Of a stretch of 6,583 nt of DNA, positions 6,367-6,583 are shown one piece after another. Under the pieces are notes generated by a model. The model had not been told where the DNA came from and made no database searches. It saw nothing but the letters and a program-made list of their open reading frames with translations. Source of the stretch: Fidelibacterota bacterium. Its GTDB lineage: Bacteria; Fidelibacterota; UBA2242; B5-G15. The position numbers were made by a program, and so were the translations under genes. Within the stretch, counting starts at the first letter, position 1. Every line of letters starts with the position of its first letter. The stretch lies in NCBI GenBank assembly GCA_003645825.1, contig QNCQ01000101.1:1-6583 (forward strand), in the 5' to 3' direction.

Positions 6367-6583
6367 TCATATTACAAAAACTCTTTTGTCGAGGGCTATT
6401 TCGTGAGGTTCAGGAACATGGTGGTACGGGCCATAGTTAAGGTTAAGTGGAAAGGTTAAGGGATTTTCTCCAAATAATTTATAGATGATTAATGGAGGCA
6501 TAGATGCAATGCTTGGGGATATTTTATAATCTTTCAGGATATTTATTGGGGTTTTGAATTTTTCATATGAGTTTTTTCTCAGG
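6367..6583 (-). CDS. C-terminal fragment of a protein, possibly an integrase-type (DDE) transposase
   Basis: On the minus strand a frame is open from the right edge (base 6582) for 71 codons to a TGA at 6369-6367; its start lies outside the window. The fragment begins L-R-K-N-S-Y-E-K-F-K-T-P-I-N-I-L-K-D. The K-T-P-I-x-I-L block after a basic, aromatic stretch resembles the 'RPH..L..KTP.E.L' segment that closes the rve/DDE domain of IS3/IS481-like transposases. It is followed by a Pro-rich segment (S-M-P-P-L-I-I-Y) and a tail N-Y-G-P-Y-H-H-V-P-E-P. A 71-codon stop-free run in AT-rich DNA supports coding, but the canonical R-P-H is replaced by R-K-N, so the family call is tentative and it could be an unrelated protein. 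The DDE catalytic residues, if any, lie outside the window. It reads in the same direction as the GHL10 gene, 115 bases upstream of it. Confidence 0.5.
   Translation of the reverse strand, partial: LRKNSYEKFKTPINILKDYKISPSIASMPPLIIYKLFGENPLTFPLNLNYGPYHHVPEPHEIALDKRVFVI

Overview
The window looks like a piece of an AT-rich genome from a Gram-negative bacterium of the FCB group (Bacteroidetes, Ignavibacteria, Calditrichota, WOR-3, Marinimicrobia and relatives). Two predicted secreted proteins end in the type IX secretion system (T9SS) C-terminal sorting domain with its N-Y-P-N-P-F-N signature. The left edge carries the tail of a PorV/PorQ-like outer-membrane barrel ending in Phe. I cannot place it more finely from sequence alone.

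Plus strand, left half: the barrel tail (1-117) is followed by a lipoprotein with an IPT/TIG domain and a six-motif beta-propeller (start best placed at 154). Next comes a secreted six-motif beta-propeller with a T9SS sorting domain (start best placed at 1519). Gaps are short (36 and 84 bases), no terminator lies between the genes, and a clear intrinsic terminator at about 2860-2889 closes the group. The three therefore look like the end of one operon for envelope or surface proteins.

Minus strand, right half: one large gene (3114-6251) runs convergently toward that operon. It encodes a 1045-residue multidomain protein: signal peptide, GHL10/DUF187 glycoside-hydrolase-like domain, a fibronectin-like region, two Big_5-type Ig domains, a jelly-roll CBM-like module and a T9SS sorting domain. 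It is a likely cell-surface or secreted glycan-acting enzyme.

Right edge, minus strand: an open frame of 71 codons enters from beyond the window and stops at 6367. It resembles the C-terminus of an integrase-type transposase, so an insertion sequence may border the GHL10 gene's upstream region. The 115 bases between them hold an AT-rich cluster of short dyads and repeats that may be promoter or operator sequence.

Common theme: all four well-supported proteins are exported envelope proteins, three of them with visible targeting signals. No defence system, CRISPR array, tRNA or rRNA was seen.
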